Source of the DNA: Leptospira wolffii serovar Khorat str. Khorat-H2 | GTDB taxonomy: Bacteria > Spirochaetota > Leptospiria > Leptospirales > Leptospiraceae | Direction of reading: 5' to 3' | Length of the DNA stretch: 64,000 nt | Assembly (NCBI RefSeq): GCF_000306115.2 | Contig: NZ_AKWX02000023.1 | Location: 496,001-560,000 of the forward strand | Shown here: in pieces, positions 29,283 through 39,139 of the stretch | Layout: each line of letters begins with the position of its first letter | Position numbering within the stretch: position 1 is the stretch's first letter | Notes under the pieces: model-generated | The model's database searches: none | Seen by the model: only the letters and a program-made list of their open reading frames with translations | What the model was told of the DNA's origin: nothing | Made by a program: the position numbers and the translations under genes

Positions 29283-31378
29283 TCATTCTGATTGTGGACG
29301 ATAGTTTTCAAAATCGTAAGCTTCTTGCGGCCCAATTGGAAAGAGAAGACCGCAAAATTCTGACCTCTGCAAACGGAGTGGAGGCTTTGGAAATACTGGA
29401 AAAAATGGAGGTGGATCTCATCATTTCGGACATTCTGATGCCTCAAATGGACGGATACCAATTTTGTTCCAACGTTAAGCAGAATGAGAAATGGAAAAGC
29501 ATCCCTTTCATAATCTATACCGCAACATACACGTCTTCCTCCGACGAAAAGTTATCCTTCGATCTCGGGGCGGATGCTTTTATTAAGAAACCCGCCTCTT
29601 CCAAATTCATAGAGGAAACCTTGGAAAAGCTTTTAAAGAATCCCAGACCTAGCCGCGCTCCTAAAGCTTTGGCTTTGGATCCGGGGCCGATGAAACAATA
29701 CAATCACCGATTGGTGGAAAAGTTGGAGGAGAAGAATTACGAGCTTCTTAGGCGTAGCGAAGAACTCGGCATGGAAATCGAAGAGAGAATAAAAGCCGAA
29801 ACGTTAACGAAAGAGAGCGAGAAGCTCTTCGAAGAATTGACCGAGGCGATCCGTGAAGTCTTTTGGATGACCAGTGTCTCTAAGAATGAGATCGTTTATA
29901 TTAGCAGGGGATATGAGGAAATATGGGGCAGATCCAGGCAAAGTCTATACGATAATCCCATTTCTTGGTTGGAATCGGTTCATCCCGACGATCGGGACCG
30001 GGTATTCACAAACTCTAAAGAAAAGCAGATCAATGGAGAATACAAAGAGGAATATAGAATTATACGTCCGGACGGACAGTTGCGTTGGATCAGCGATCGC
30101 GCCTTCCCCGTCAGGAACGAAAAAGGAGAAGTCGTAAGAGTCGCAGGAATCGCCGAGGATATTACCGAGAAAAAGATCAAGGAAGAGCAACTCAAGGAAG
30201 CGGAGATCAAGAAGTCGGAGTTGGAAAGCCAATTGATTCAAGCTCAAAAATTGGAGAGTCTAGGAACTCTTGCGAGCGGAATCGCTCACGATTTCAATAA
30301 TATTCTTTCTATCATCATGGGTCATACCTCCGTCTTGAGTTTAAATCGGGAGAATCCGGAAAAATTCACTCAACATGTATTCGCGCTTCAAAAGGCGGCG
30401 GAGAGAGGGGCGTCCCTTGTTCGTCAGTTATTGACCTTCGCCCGTAAGACGGAATTTCGCTTGGAGTTCCTGCATCTGAATGATATCATATTAGAGATTG
30501 TTAAATTGATTTCTCAGACTTTTCCTAAGAATCTGGTGCTGGAACTGGATCTGAAGGAGAATCTTCCCAAATTAAAGATGGATTCGAATCAAATCCATCA
30601 GGTAATCCTGAATCTATGTGTAAACGCACGAGACGCCATGCCGAAGGGAGGTAAACTCAGGATAGAGACTTCGGAAACCGATTTTAGGGAAATAAAAGCC
30701 GGGTATTCCAAGAGCAAGGCGGATCGTTACGTACTGCTGAGAATTACGGATAACGGATCCGGAATGGACGAGAAGATTAAGAATCGGATTTTCGAACCTT
30801 TCTTTACCACAAAGGAAATCGGAAAAGGAACCGGATTGGGACTCGCACTCGCCTATAGCGTTATAGAAAATCATAAGGGTTGGATCGAGGTGAAATCAGC
30901 GTTAGGCGAAGGCACCAGTTTTTCCATTTTTCTACCGGTGCAAAAAGATAAGACGGAACTTACGATTAAATCTCAGCTTTCGGAGGAGGGGGCAGCCGAT
31001 TCCGGAGGCGATGAGGTCATTCTTCTCATAGAAGACGAGGATCTTTTGCGGGATATGCTTTTCTCACTTCTCGAATCGAAAGGATATAAGGTTCATACTG
31101 CAAAGGACGGGGAAGAAGGTTTGGAAAAATTCCTGATCCACCATTCCGAAATACGTTTGGTTTTTACCGATTTGGGACTTCCCAAGTTAGGAGGGGAAGA
31201 GGTGGTAAAGCGAATCCGTGCGATTCACTCTTCCGTCAAAATCATTCTCGCCAGCGGTTTCATCGAGCCTGGAATAAAATCCTCCTTGGAGGATCTAGGG
31301 GTGAATTTGTTCCTACAAAAACCGTATATGGGAAACGATGTGCTGACCGGAATTCGATCGGTTCTAGACGAGGATTAG
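29279..31378 (+). CDS. Hybrid histidine kinase REC-PAS-HisKA-HATPase-REC
   Basis: A 699-residue soluble protein. Domain order is receiver (1-120; Asp51 in IISDILMPQMDG), coiled coil (~145-185), PAS of the PAS_3 type (~190-300; SVHPDDRDRVF and WISDRAFPVRNEKGEV), HisKA with LASGIAHDFNNIL (His337), HATPase with [18 protein letters not shown], and a second receiver near the C-terminus (LVFTDLGLPKLGG). The HDFNN form of the H-box marks the NtrB/FixL-like class. It starts within the stop codon of the receiver gene. A strong terminator follows, closing the three-gene signalling operon. Confidence 0.93.
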   Translation: MIILIVDDSFQNRKLLAAQLEREDRKILTSANGVEALEILEKMEVDLIISDILMPQMDGYQFCSNVKQNEKWKSIPFIIYTATYTSSSDEKLSFDLGADAFIKKPASSKFIEETLEKLLKNPRPSRAPKALALDPGPMKQYNHRLVEKLEEKNYELLRRSEELGMEIEERIKAETLTKESEKLFEELTEAIREVFWMTSVSKNEIVYISRGYEEIWGRSRQSLYDNPISWLESVHPDDRDRVFTNSKEKQINGEYKEEYRIIRPDGQLRWISDRAFPVRNEKGEVVRVAGIAEDITEKKIKEEQLKEAEIKKSELESQLIQAQKLESLGTLASGIAHDFNNILSIIMGHTSVLSLNRENPEKFTQHVFALQKAAERGASLVRQLLTFARKTEFRLEFLHLNDIILEIVKLISQTFPKNLVLELDLKENLPKLKMDSNQIHQVILNLCVNARDAMPKGGKLRIETSETDFREIKAGYSKSKADRYVLLRITDNGSGMDEKIKNRIFEPFFTTKEIGKGTGLGLALAYSVIENHKGWIEVKSALGEGTSFSIFLPVQKDKTELTIKSQLSEEGAADSGGDEVILLIEDEDLLRDMLFSLLESKGYKVHTAKDGEEGLEKFLIHHSEIRLVFTDLGLPKLGGEEVVKRIRAIHSSVKIILASGFIEPGIKSSLEDLGVNLFLQKPYMGNDVLTGIRSVLDED

Positions 31379-31397
31379 ATTTCCGAAGGGGTATGCG

Positions 31398-31424
31398 ATG
31401 CGGCCGTTCTCGGCCGCATTTTTT
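31398..31424 (+). terminator. Intrinsic terminator of the signalling operon
   Basis: A 9-bp perfect stem ATGCGGCCG/CGGCCGCAT with a TTCT loop, followed by six T, 20 bases after the hybrid kinase stop. Confidence 0.92.
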
Positions 31425-31431
31425 CAAATAT

Positions 31432-31461
31432 TTGGAAAATTCTTTCCGTTCGAAATAAAAT
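31432..31461 (+). promoter_or_regulatory. Candidate promoter of the SpoIIE phosphatase gene
   Basis: TTGGAA (31432-31437) and TAAAAT (31456-31461) are 18 bases apart. A perfect dyad TGTAGC-GATT-GCTACA (31471-31486) follows in the presumed leader or at the start site and may be an operator or leader hairpin. Confidence 0.45.
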
Positions 31462-31523
31462 ATTGATCTGTGTAGCGATTGCTACAGTTTTGGCTTCATT
31501 CTAAGTGAAAATGAGAAATCCCA

Positions 31524-33740
31524 ATGGCCCAATCCCGACTTTTGCAGGTCCTGACCTGGAGGCTGGAACTGTTTACCCATACGGTTCCTGTTCCGTTCGC
31601 AGTATATTTTTCCGCAGTTACCGGTTCCCTTTATTCCCTGGAGGAATATCTATCCATGGGAGTAGCGGCTACGATAGCGGCCACGGCAATGTTGCTCGGA
31701 GCTTTTTATTTAAGGTACGTGCGTTTGAAAAAAGCCGCGTATTTGGAAGACGTTAGTTCGGTCGATCCGATATCGCTCGTCTCCGCTAAATCGATCTATA
31801 TCACTCAACCGGTTTACGAATCATTTATCATCGTGGGTAGATGGTTATTTGGTGTCCTTCTTGCTCATTGGATCGTATATCTAATTCTAGGGTATAAGCC
31901 TAATTTGATCGCTACGATTCCGGCCCTATGCCTAGGGATTATTCCGATTTCGTTTATTAGCTATTTATTCATTACTGAATATTCGGTAAGACCAGCGTTG
32001 AACGAGGGAAAGTTCAGGGAGGTCGAGGCTAAGACTAGATTATTCTTTCCTTATTCCAAGCGACTTTTGGTGGTCGTGATGGCGATGATCTCCATGCCTT
32101 TCAGTCTTTTAGGGTATATGCTCTATGCTACGGTGGACGGGAGAATACGTTTGGAAAATCCACTTTTGCATTTGGGAATCATGGCTCTTCTTTTTTCCGT
32201 GCCCCTGGTGTTTACAGCTTGGATAGTGACCGAAGCGATCCGCAGTCGCCTGTCCTCCGTAACGGGTTTTTTGGAGGAAGTGGGAGAAGGGAACTTCGAT
32301 CTGAAGATTTTGCCTTCTTCTTTGGACGAATTCGGTAAGCAAGAAGCGAGGATCGGCAGAGTAGTCGAAAGACTGAAAGGATTATATGAAGAAATCCAGA
32401 TGCTAAACGAAGGGCTGGAATCCAAAGTCGCGGAAAGAACCAGGCAATTGCAGGATACAGCCGACCGATTGAGCAAAAGCCTAGACGAGATTCAAGCTTT
32501 GAAATTGGGTCAAGACGGAGATTATTTTTTAACTTCTCTTCTGACGGAACCGTTGCATTCCATATACTTGCAAGATTCGGAATATTCTATACGTTCTATC
32601 ACGGTTCAGAAGAAGAAATTCCATTATAAACAGAAGGAAAGGCAGATAGGCGGGGATATTTCTATCGCGCATTCTATCCGGCTAAGAGGTAAATCGTATC
32701 TCGCCTTTGTGAATGCGGATGCTATGGGAAAATCCCTACAAGGAGCGGTAGGTGCGATCATTCTGGGGTCTATTTCTCGCTCGATGATCGAAAGGACTCC
32801 CGCTTTATATCGCAATGTGTGGCCGGAAAGATGGCTCAAAAATTGGTTTTTGGAACTCCAGAAAGTTTTCGAAGCATTCGACGGATCCCTAATGGCTTCC
32901 GCCGTATTGGGTCTCATCGACGAGGCACGGGGAGTCTTGTACTATATCAATTGCGAGCACCCGTCTCCGGTTCTCTACCGAGACGGAGTCGCGTCCTTTC
33001 TGGAGCCGAAGGAGAAATATTTTAAAATCGGACACTCCGGAATCGGACGCAACGTTCATATAGAATTGTTCCAATTGAAACCGGGAGACGTACTGCTTTC
33101 CGGTTCGGATGGAAGAGATGATCTTTTGATCGATTCGGAAATCGATCCGGACGATCGTAGATTTTTGGTCGTTGTGGAGAAGGCGAAGGCGGATTTGGAA
33201 CTTGCCTACGAAATTCTTAGAAAGGAGGGGGAAATCACAGACGATTTATCCTTACTTAGAATAGAAGCCCCTAAAAAGTCGGGCCTCGCTTCCGAGATTC
33301 ACGTTCAGGATTCGGAGAATGACGGTCGTTCGTCTAAAACTGTTTCTCTGCAGGAATGTAGAAGATTGGCTTTGGAATACTCTTCGGGAAAAAATTACGG
33401 AAAGGCGGGAGAGTTAGGACTGAAATACCTGCAAAGGCGTCCAACGGATACGGATTTTTTGTTCGTAGTAAGTAAGTTTCTACGTAAGTCGGGAAAGATC
33501 GTGCTTTCCATAGACTTAAGCGAGAGATATAGAATGCGAAATCCTCAGGATCCGGAGAATCTTTTACATCTTGCAGAGATGTACGCATCTAAAAATCGAT
33601 TAGAACGTTCCTTTCAGTTGCTTGCGGAGGCGAATACATTCTCTCCCGATCATCCTAGAGCTAAGAAATTATCGGAACTACTCGTGGAAAAAAGCCAGGC
33701 TCTTTCGGAAACCGCCGGAGATCGTAGGATGTTACGGTGA
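31524..33740 (+). CDS. Membrane HAMP-SpoIIE (PP2C-type) phosphatase with C-terminal TPR-like region
   Basis: A 738-residue protein. About six membrane helices fill residues 10-240, followed by a HAMP-like linker (RSRLSSVTGFLEEVGEGNFD), a coiled coil (~285-330) and a SpoIIE/RsbU-type PP2C domain (~345-580). Metal-binding and core motifs are GGDISIAHS, FVNADAMGKSLQGA, INCEHPSPVLYRDG and LLSGSDGRDD. The last ~110 residues are helical repeats of TPR type (AGELGLKYLQRRPTD, LLHLAEMYASKNRLERSF). Such proteins dephosphorylate anti-anti-sigma factors in partner-switching pathways. No STAS or kinase partner is adjacent. Confidence 0.85.
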   Translation: MAQSRLLQVLTWRLELFTHTVPVPFAVYFSAVTGSLYSLEEYLSMGVAATIAATAMLLGAFYLRYVRLKKAAYLEDVSSVDPISLVSAKSIYITQPVYESFIIVGRWLFGVLLAHWIVYLILGYKPNLIATIPALCLGIIPISFISYLFITEYSVRPALNEGKFREVEAKTRLFFPYSKRLLVVVMAMISMPFSLLGYMLYATVDGRIRLENPLLHLGIMALLFSVPLVFTAWIVTEAIRSRLSSVTGFLEEVGEGNFDLKILPSSLDEFGKQEARIGRVVERLKGLYEEIQMLNEGLESKVAERTRQLQDTADRLSKSLDEIQALKLGQDGDYFLTSLLTEPLHSIYLQDSEYSIRSITVQKKKFHYKQKERQIGGDISIAHSIRLRGKSYLAFVNADAMGKSLQGAVGAIILGSISRSMIERTPALYRNVWPERWLKNWFLELQKVFEAFDGSLMASAVLGLIDEARGVLYYINCEHPSPVLYRDGVASFLEPKEKYFKIGHSGIGRNVHIELFQLKPGDVLLSGSDGRDDLLIDSEIDPDDRRFLVVVEKAKADLELAYEILRKEGEITDDLSLLRIEAPKKSGLASEIHVQDSENDGRSSKTVSLQECRRLALEYSSGKNYGKAGELGLKYLQRRPTDTDFLFVVSKFLRKSGKIVLSIDLSERYRMRNPQDPENLLHLAEMYASKNRLERSFQLLAEANTFSPDHPRAKKLSELLVEKSQALSETAGDRRMLR

Positions 33741-33756
33741 GGCAAGAGATTGTCCG

Positions 33757-34584
33757 TTAGTTTGCAGTGTCGGGCATGGTTTGGATTGTTCGAATGGCTC
33801 GGAAAACGAAGTAAACATGCGGGACAGAGAAGAGGAAACCGACTAACAATAAAATTACGGTGCTTACGATATCCGGTCTTTCCCAATCCTTATCTATAAC
33901 GGGAAGATCGGAAATATCACTATCCGGAACCGACTCTTGCAGTGATTGGAAGATTTTTTCTGAATATAGATCCTTCGCCTTTTTCTGTAAGAAACCGGCA
34001 ATTTTAGGTTCGATGCGAGGAGAATCCGGAATGTCTTCTGCCCGAGAGAATTCCTTTGTCATCACAATGAAGCTCGGTTTAGGACTATTTTCACTCCTCT
34101 CTTTTAAGGCCTTTAGTTCGCTTTCGGGAAAAGCCAAATAATAAGCGGAATCAATCTTTTGATTCAATTTGTTTCCGCTTTCTTTTTCGATCTTTTCCCT
34201 TTCTCTCTCATTATATGTCAATACAGAATAATGTCTTCCCCCGTTGATGTGACTCTCCACGGACACGAAGCGATTGTCTTGTGAGGAATCGAAATCGATA
34301 TTTGTGGCTGACAATCGGTCGGGATGTTTTTGGGTGAGCATGAGATCTTTCAGATTGAAAGTCCCGAATATGCCCGCCAGATAACAGAACATAAATATAT
34401 TGGACCAGAATGCGAATTTCAGATACTTCCATTTTTGGATGAAGTTGAGAATTGCAAACGGAGTCAATTGAACGAATACTCTCCAGGCTGCGATCTTGCT
34501 CACGGTAATAAGCGGTAAAAGAAAACTGACGATGAGGGCGAGTATAAAACATATTATGAATAAGATATTTAGAATGTTTGCCAT
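33757..34584 (-). CDS. Hypothetical membrane protein, paralogue of the next gene
   Basis: Start taken at ATG 34584 (a GTG at 34593 is also in frame). The ~275-residue protein has an N-terminal helix pair with a KxxxWRVFVQLTPFAILN motif, a third helix, an extracytoplasmic or cytosolic region of ~130 residues (contains INGGRHYSVL, SAYYLAFPESE, PKPSFIVMTKEF, ISDLPVI), and a C-terminal helix. I do not know the family. The gene 34689-35564 encodes a homologue with the same order of motifs. Confidence 0.65.
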   Translation of the reverse strand: MANILNILFIICFILALIVSFLLPLITVSKIAAWRVFVQLTPFAILNFIQKWKYLKFAFWSNIFMFCYLAGIFGTFNLKDLMLTQKHPDRLSATNIDFDSSQDNRFVSVESHINGGRHYSVLTYNEREREKIEKESGNKLNQKIDSAYYLAFPESELKALKERSENSPKPSFIVMTKEFSRAEDIPDSPRIEPKIAGFLQKKAKDLYSEKIFQSLQESVPDSDISDLPVIDKDWERPDIVSTVILLLVGFLFSVPHVYFVFRAIRTIQTMPDTAN

Positions 34585-34688
34585 CGTATACACAATAAGG
34601 ATCCATTGTTCGCCGCTACTTAACGAAAAGTAAATTCTTTTAATGTTAAAAAGTCGGACTCTCTATGACTATGGGGGATCCCATGGAG

Positions 34689-35564
34689 TTAGGGTAAGGG
34701 TTCCTGATCGCGCGGATTTTTCGAAGAAGATTTCTTTCGGTAGGTGGAGTCGACGGCTGCAAAGGATTTCCATGTGGAGAATATGTTGAGAGGCGCAAAT
34801 AAGCAGCCGATACAGAACAAAAATATGGAGAAATCGAAAGTAGGTCTTTCTTTTCCTTCCGTTAATACCGGTAAGGCGGAAATATCGTAGCGGAAGCTTT
34901 TATCTTTCAGTAATTCATAGACATTTTGAGGGAATAAATCTTCGGCCTGTTTTTCTATAAAACCCGTAATTTCCTTCTCTCGGATCGGCAAGTCGGGTAC
35001 GTCCTTATATTTACGAAAACGTTTCGTTTCCACGATAAAAGACGGCTTCGGTCCTCGGGGACTTTCCTCTGAAAAAAACGGGGACTCCTTCTCCGAAAAG
35101 GCCAGATAATAGGTTCTGCTCAGGCTTTCTTCGCTTAGATCCTCGCCTTTTTCCTTGATCGCTTTCGATTTATAAGAATTCTCCCATTCTATCACGGAAT
35201 GATCCGATCCTCCGTTTAGGAATTTTCTAACGGTGACGAGTCTATGGTCTTTCCATTTTTCGGAATCCAGATCTTCCGATTTTAGAACGATCGGAATCGC
35301 GTCGGAACGTAGATAATCCTTTAGATCGTTCGAACCGACGAATAAGGCGAAGTAACCTAAGAAGGATATTTGGGCGAGCAGGATGAATTTCAAACGATCC
35401 CAATGTAGAATGTAATTCAAAAAGAAAAAAGGAGTTAGCTGTAATAAGACTCTCCACTTGGAAACGGAGAGTAGGATAGGAAAAGGCAAGAACGGGAAGA
35501 TCGTAAAACCGATCACGATAACAAACAAACTAATATAGTTTAAGATCGTAAGCAAAATGATCAT
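34689..35564 (-). CDS. Hypothetical membrane protein, tandem paralogue
   Basis: A 291-residue protein matching the adjacent downstream gene. Shared elements are SVSKWRVLLQLTPFFFLN, LKDYL, LNGGSDHSVIEW, RTYYLAFSEKES, PKPSFIVETKRF, EKEITGFIEKQAEDLF, ISALPVLTE and a C-terminal helix. The function is unknown. Its start lies one base before the end of the lipoprotein gene at 35566-36228, so lipoprotein and both membrane proteins probably form one minus-strand operon. Confidence 0.68.
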   Translation of the reverse strand: MIILLTILNYISLFVIVIGFTIFPFLPFPILLSVSKWRVLLQLTPFFFLNYILHWDRLKFILLAQISFLGYFALFVGSNDLKDYLRSDAIPIVLKSEDLDSEKWKDHRLVTVRKFLNGGSDHSVIEWENSYKSKAIKEKGEDLSEESLSRTYYLAFSEKESPFFSEESPRGPKPSFIVETKRFRKYKDVPDLPIREKEITGFIEKQAEDLFPQNVYELLKDKSFRYDISALPVLTEGKERPTFDFSIFLFCIGCLFAPLNIFSTWKSFAAVDSTYRKKSSSKNPRDQEPLP

Positions 35565-35565
35565 T

Positions 35566-36228
35566 CTATATTCCTTTAAAAACGCCGAACATCGGTATCA
35601 CTTTGTAAGCCAATCTTTCGTTCTTGCGGTAGACTAGAGCCTCGATACGATCCAGATTCGGTAGGATCTTTTTGATTTCTCTTAAGGGAATTCCGACTTT
35701 CGAAGATTCCAATTTAGTTTCCAGGATTTCCGCATTTCCGGCTCTTAAAACCAACACTAGGTCCCCGGAATTTTGAATCTCTTCGTTTTCGGAGAGAAGA
35801 ATGGATTCTCGATCGAAATTCTCCCCTTTAATATCGCTCAATGTTCTGAAAGGAATGGTAAGCCATTCTAATCCTGCCGCTAGGTCGGCGAACATTCCGA
35901 GCACGTCCCGATTCCATGGCTTATCGTCTCCTTCCAGTCTTCTGTATTCGTCCGACTTGCGATATCCGTAATGGATTTTCTTGGTTTGGAAGACCTTTTG
36001 CGATTTTAGGTTTTCCTTCTTTACGAATTCCTTAATTCTGAGTTCGAGAATTTTATCCGCGATTTCGTATTCTATCTCGACTTCGGTTCGATTTCGATCC
36101 GAAACTTTTTCCTCTAAAACCTTGGTCTCCAGGATTTCCTCCCGAATCGGGTAGACGGTGAAGCAATTCGTAAAGACGGAAGAAAGGAGAAATATTATAA
36201 AAATAGGAAATATCTGTTTTCGAATCAT
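35566..36228 (-). CDS. Hypothetical lipoprotein heading the membrane-paralogue operon
   Basis: A 220-residue protein with signal peptide and a lipobox-like VFTNC (Cys at residue 22). The mature part is charged, with KVLEEKVSDRNRTEVEIEYEI-type helices (shown in part) and no recognised domain. It is followed after one base by the first of two paralogous membrane proteins. The combination of lipoprotein and membrane proteins suggests an envelope complex; this is inference from order only. Confidence 0.68.
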   Translation of the reverse strand: MIRKQIFPIFIIFLLSSVFTNCFTVYPIREEILETKVLEEKVSDRNRTEVEIEYEIADKILELRIKEFVKKENLKSQKVFQTKKIHYGYRKSDEYRRLEGDDKPWNRDVLGMFADLAAGLEWLTIPFRTLSDIKGENFDRESILLSENEEIQNSGDLVLVLRAGNAEILETKLESSKVGIPLREIKKILPNLDRIEALVYRKNERLAYKVIPMFGVFKGI

Positions 36229-36251
36229 CGGAGAGGAAACGGATCGTGTCC

Positions 36252-37805
36252 TTACTGAAAAAGAGGGACGAATCCGTAAGCCGATTCGAAGGCGTCCGCT
36301 TGTTCTTCGCAGGCCCAGAGTTCTAGACTCTTCTCATAACCGGACTTGGAGATTAGGCTGAATATTGCCTGGTTTTTGCGGACCTGGCATTTCACGGTTT
36401 CGATCAATCCTTGGCGGTTCCGATTGCAGGCGCTTGCTATTCTTAGGATTCCGGAAAGTCTTTGCACGATTTCCTGTTCCCTGCTTCCTATTCTCTGGAA
36501 TTCTCGGTGTTTGGATTTGGGAGCGCTTTTCCTGTGATACCTGGCAGTGAGTGCGATGATTTCTATTTCTCCCCAGGTGAATCCCAGCATCGCCTCGGAA
36601 TTTCGGATCAGATAATAGCTATGTTTATGGTATGCGGAATGGGAGATAAATAATCCTACCTCGTGTAAAAGAGCCGAGGCTTCCAGGTATTCCCTTTCTT
36701 CCTTTCCTAAACGATGGATAGGTTGCAATTGGTCGAAGATATCCAAGGCGAGTTTTGCCACATGCCTTGCATATTCTTCGTCCCTCGTAAAAGACACCAG
36801 GAGATTGTGGATGGATTTTTGACGGATATCGTCCAGATGCTTGGATTGGGTAAGATCTTGGAAATGTTCCCATTTTCGTATCGTATCGTATATGATTCCT
36901 TCTCGAAGAGCCAGTTCCGAAACGGTCAGATCGGGAAGCTCCAATTGCTGGAAGAGCTCGTCCAGGATAAGGACTCCTCCTACGATGATGTCCGAACGTT
37001 TGGAATCGAAGCCGGGGATCTTACTTCTCTTCTTATTATTATCCGAATCCAGGATCAGGTTTTTGGCCTTTCTGAATTCGGAGGCGCTAAAGGTAAAATG
37101 GTTTAGAGGACCTTCTTCCACTTCACCTTCGAAAGCCCGGATGATTCCCGCCGTGGCCTGAACTGTTCCCGAGGACCCCACCACAACTTCGGGTCTTAGA
37201 TCCCGAATGACTTTACGGAAGGGAAGTAACATTTCCTCTACATACAGTTTGCATTTTCTCACTTGGGAAGAATCTAACGGATCCGATTTCAGAAACTTTT
37301 CCGTGAGTCGAATGGCTCCCAATTTGAAGCTTTTGGAGAATAGTATATCCCCTCTGTATCCTACCAGAACTTCGGTGCTACCTCCGCCTATATCTATGAG
37401 TAGGATCTTTTTATCGAAGACTGGAAGGCCTTGTAGGACTCCGAAATAGATAAGCCTTGCCTCTTCGTAACCGCTGATTACGTCGATTTTGATGCCTGCT
37501 TCTTTCCAGGCGGCCTCCTGAAAAGCGACTCTATTGGAGGCTTCTCTCATAGCGGAAGTGGCTACGGCTCTGATTTCGGCCTTTGCATTGTCCGCGAGCA
37601 TCTTGAATCGCTTCAGGCATTCTATGGCGCGCCTGAATGCGGGAGGGTCGATTTCTCCTCCTTCTTCTAAACCGCTGCCGAGACGAACGTTCTCCTTTTC
37701 TCTGGCTATCGCCTCGAAGGTTCCGTTTTCACGAACCCTGACAATGATCATATGAAAGGAATTCGTACCGAGATCGATGGCTGCTAAGGTGTTTTCCCGG
37801 ACCAT
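36252..37805 (-). CDS. ppx: Exopolyphosphatase / guanosine pentaphosphatase (Ppx/GppA)
   Basis: A 517-residue protein of the ASKHA fold. Signature segments are [17 protein letters not shown] (phosphate loop), [36 protein letters not shown] and [12 protein letters not shown]. The C-terminal third is an HD-like helical domain ([23 protein letters not shown], quoted in part), as in long Ppx/GppA proteins. It degrades polyphosphate and/or pppGpp; sequence alone does not separate these. It diverges from mreB with a 190-base gap that must hold both promoters. Confidence 0.93.
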   Translation of the reverse strand: MVRENTLAAIDLGTNSFHMIIVRVRENGTFEAIAREKENVRLGSGLEEGGEIDPPAFRRAIECLKRFKMLADNAKAEIRAVATSAMREASNRVAFQEAAWKEAGIKIDVISGYEEARLIYFGVLQGLPVFDKKILLIDIGGGSTEVLVGYRGDILFSKSFKLGAIRLTEKFLKSDPLDSSQVRKCKLYVEEMLLPFRKVIRDLRPEVVVGSSGTVQATAGIIRAFEGEVEEGPLNHFTFSASEFRKAKNLILDSDNNKKRSKIPGFDSKRSDIIVGGVLILDELFQQLELPDLTVSELALREGIIYDTIRKWEHFQDLTQSKHLDDIRQKSIHNLLVSFTRDEEYARHVAKLALDIFDQLQPIHRLGKEEREYLEASALLHEVGLFISHSAYHKHSYYLIRNSEAMLGFTWGEIEIIALTARYHRKSAPKSKHREFQRIGSREQEIVQRLSGILRIASACNRNRQGLIETVKCQVRKNQAIFSLISKSGYEKSLELWACEEQADAFESAYGFVPLFQ

Positions 37806-37995
37806 AAGATCCCCAAGTTTCTTCGGGTCGGGACAGCTTCCAATTTGTTTTTCGTTTTTTTCGTTTTGGAATTGCCCGCAAGGATCGGGCAGGAAATATT
37901 GAATCGGATCGGCGACTGGAAAATCCTCGGGATTTTCCGGATTTGTGCAGATAATATAAAGAGATCAGCCGCTATTTGGCAAGCAAAGGACAGTA

Positions 37996-39018
37996 ATGAT
38001 ATTCGATAAGCTCTACGGACTATTTTCCAACGATATGGGAATCGACCTCGGAACCGCAAACACTCTCGTCCACGTAAAAGGTCAAGGGATTGTGCTCTCT
38101 GAGCCTTCCGTAGTGGCGGTCCATGCAGCCACCGGAAAGGTCCTTGCGGTAGGCCAGGAGGCCAAGAGAATGTTGGGTCGTACTCCCGGCGAAATCGTGG
38201 CAATTCGACCCATGAAAGACGGTGTGATCGCCGACTTCGAAACTGTCGAAAAAATGATCCGTTATTTCATAGCTAAAGTCCATAACCGGACCACTTTCGT
38301 TAAGCCTAGAATCGTGATCGGAGTTCCTTCCGGGATTACCGAGGTGGAAAGAAGGGCGGTAAGAGAATCCGCCGAGCAGGCAGGAGCGAGAGAAATTTTC
38401 CTTATCGACGAGGCCTTAGCAGCCGCGATCGGAGCGAATATCCCGATCAACGAACCGGCGGGAAATATGATCGTGGATATAGGCGGTGGAACCACCGAGA
38501 TCGCGGTTATTTCACTGGGAGGGATGGTGATTGCAGAATCCATCCGGACCGGAGGGGACGAGTTCGACGACGCAATCATCAAATATCTCAGGAACCAATA
38601 CAACCTGGTCGTAGGGGAAAGAACCGCTGAAGATATCAAGCTTACGATCGGAAACGCTTACCCGGAAAAGAAAACCGAGACCATGGAAGTCAAGGGACGG
38701 GATGCGATCTCCGGACTTCCTAGAACTTTGGAACTGGAATCCAACGAAATCCGTAAGGCTCTAAAGGAACCGACGGACGAAATTCTGGACGGAATCAAGA
38801 GAGTATTGGAAAGAACTCCTCCGGAACTCGCTTCCGATATCGTAGAGAGAGGAATCGTTCTGACGGGAGGAGGTTGCCTTCTTCGTGGACTGGAAACCTA
38901 TCTTTCCAAGGAGACGGGAGTTCCCGTTTTCAGAGCGGAAAACCCTTTGACCTGTGTGGTTTTAGGAACCGGAAAATTCCTGGACGAAGTAAAATACCTG
39001 AAGCCCGGAATTCGTTAA
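37996..39018 (+). CDS. mreB: Rod-shape actin homologue MreB
   Basis: A 340-residue bacterial actin. The ATP-site motifs are [34 protein letters not shown] and [15 protein letters not shown], and an N-terminal amphipathic segment IFDKLYGLF can bind the membrane. It orients the elongation machinery encoded by the following genes. A 121-base gap with a remarkable RNA-fold signature separates it from mreC. Confidence 0.98.
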   Translation: MIFDKLYGLFSNDMGIDLGTANTLVHVKGQGIVLSEPSVVAVHAATGKVLAVGQEAKRMLGRTPGEIVAIRPMKDGVIADFETVEKMIRYFIAKVHNRTTFVKPRIVIGVPSGITEVERRAVRESAEQAGAREIFLIDEALAAAIGANIPINEPAGNMIVDIGGGTTEIAVISLGGMVIAESIRTGGDEFDDAIIKYLRNQYNLVVGERTAEDIKLTIGNAYPEKKTETMEVKGRDAISGLPRTLELESNEIRKALKEPTDEILDGIKRVLERTPPELASDIVERGIVLTGGGCLLRGLETYLSKETGVPVFRAENPLTCVVLGTGKFLDEVKYLKPGIR

Positions 39019-39034
39019 TCGGAATCGGTCGAAC

Positions 39035-39100
39035 CCGGAAGGCGAGATCGGTAAGCGCCGAATTTCCCTTCCGGAACATGAAAGTAGAATTTGGCGCTTA
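39035..39100 (+). ncRNA. Predicted pseudoknot-forming structure between mreB and mreC
   Basis: Two stems interlock. CCGGAAGG (39035-39042) is complementary to CCTTCCGG (39067-39074). TAAGCGCCGAATT (39052-39064) pairs with AATTTGGCGCTTA (39088-39100), 13 bp with one G-U. The second arm of the first stem lies in the loop of the second, so both together form an H-type pseudoknot, or else they exclude each other. No T-run follows, so it is not a standard terminator. Confidence 0.5.
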
Positions 39101-39139
39101 GTAAAAGATCCGCTCACTAACCACTGAACCCTAAACGCT

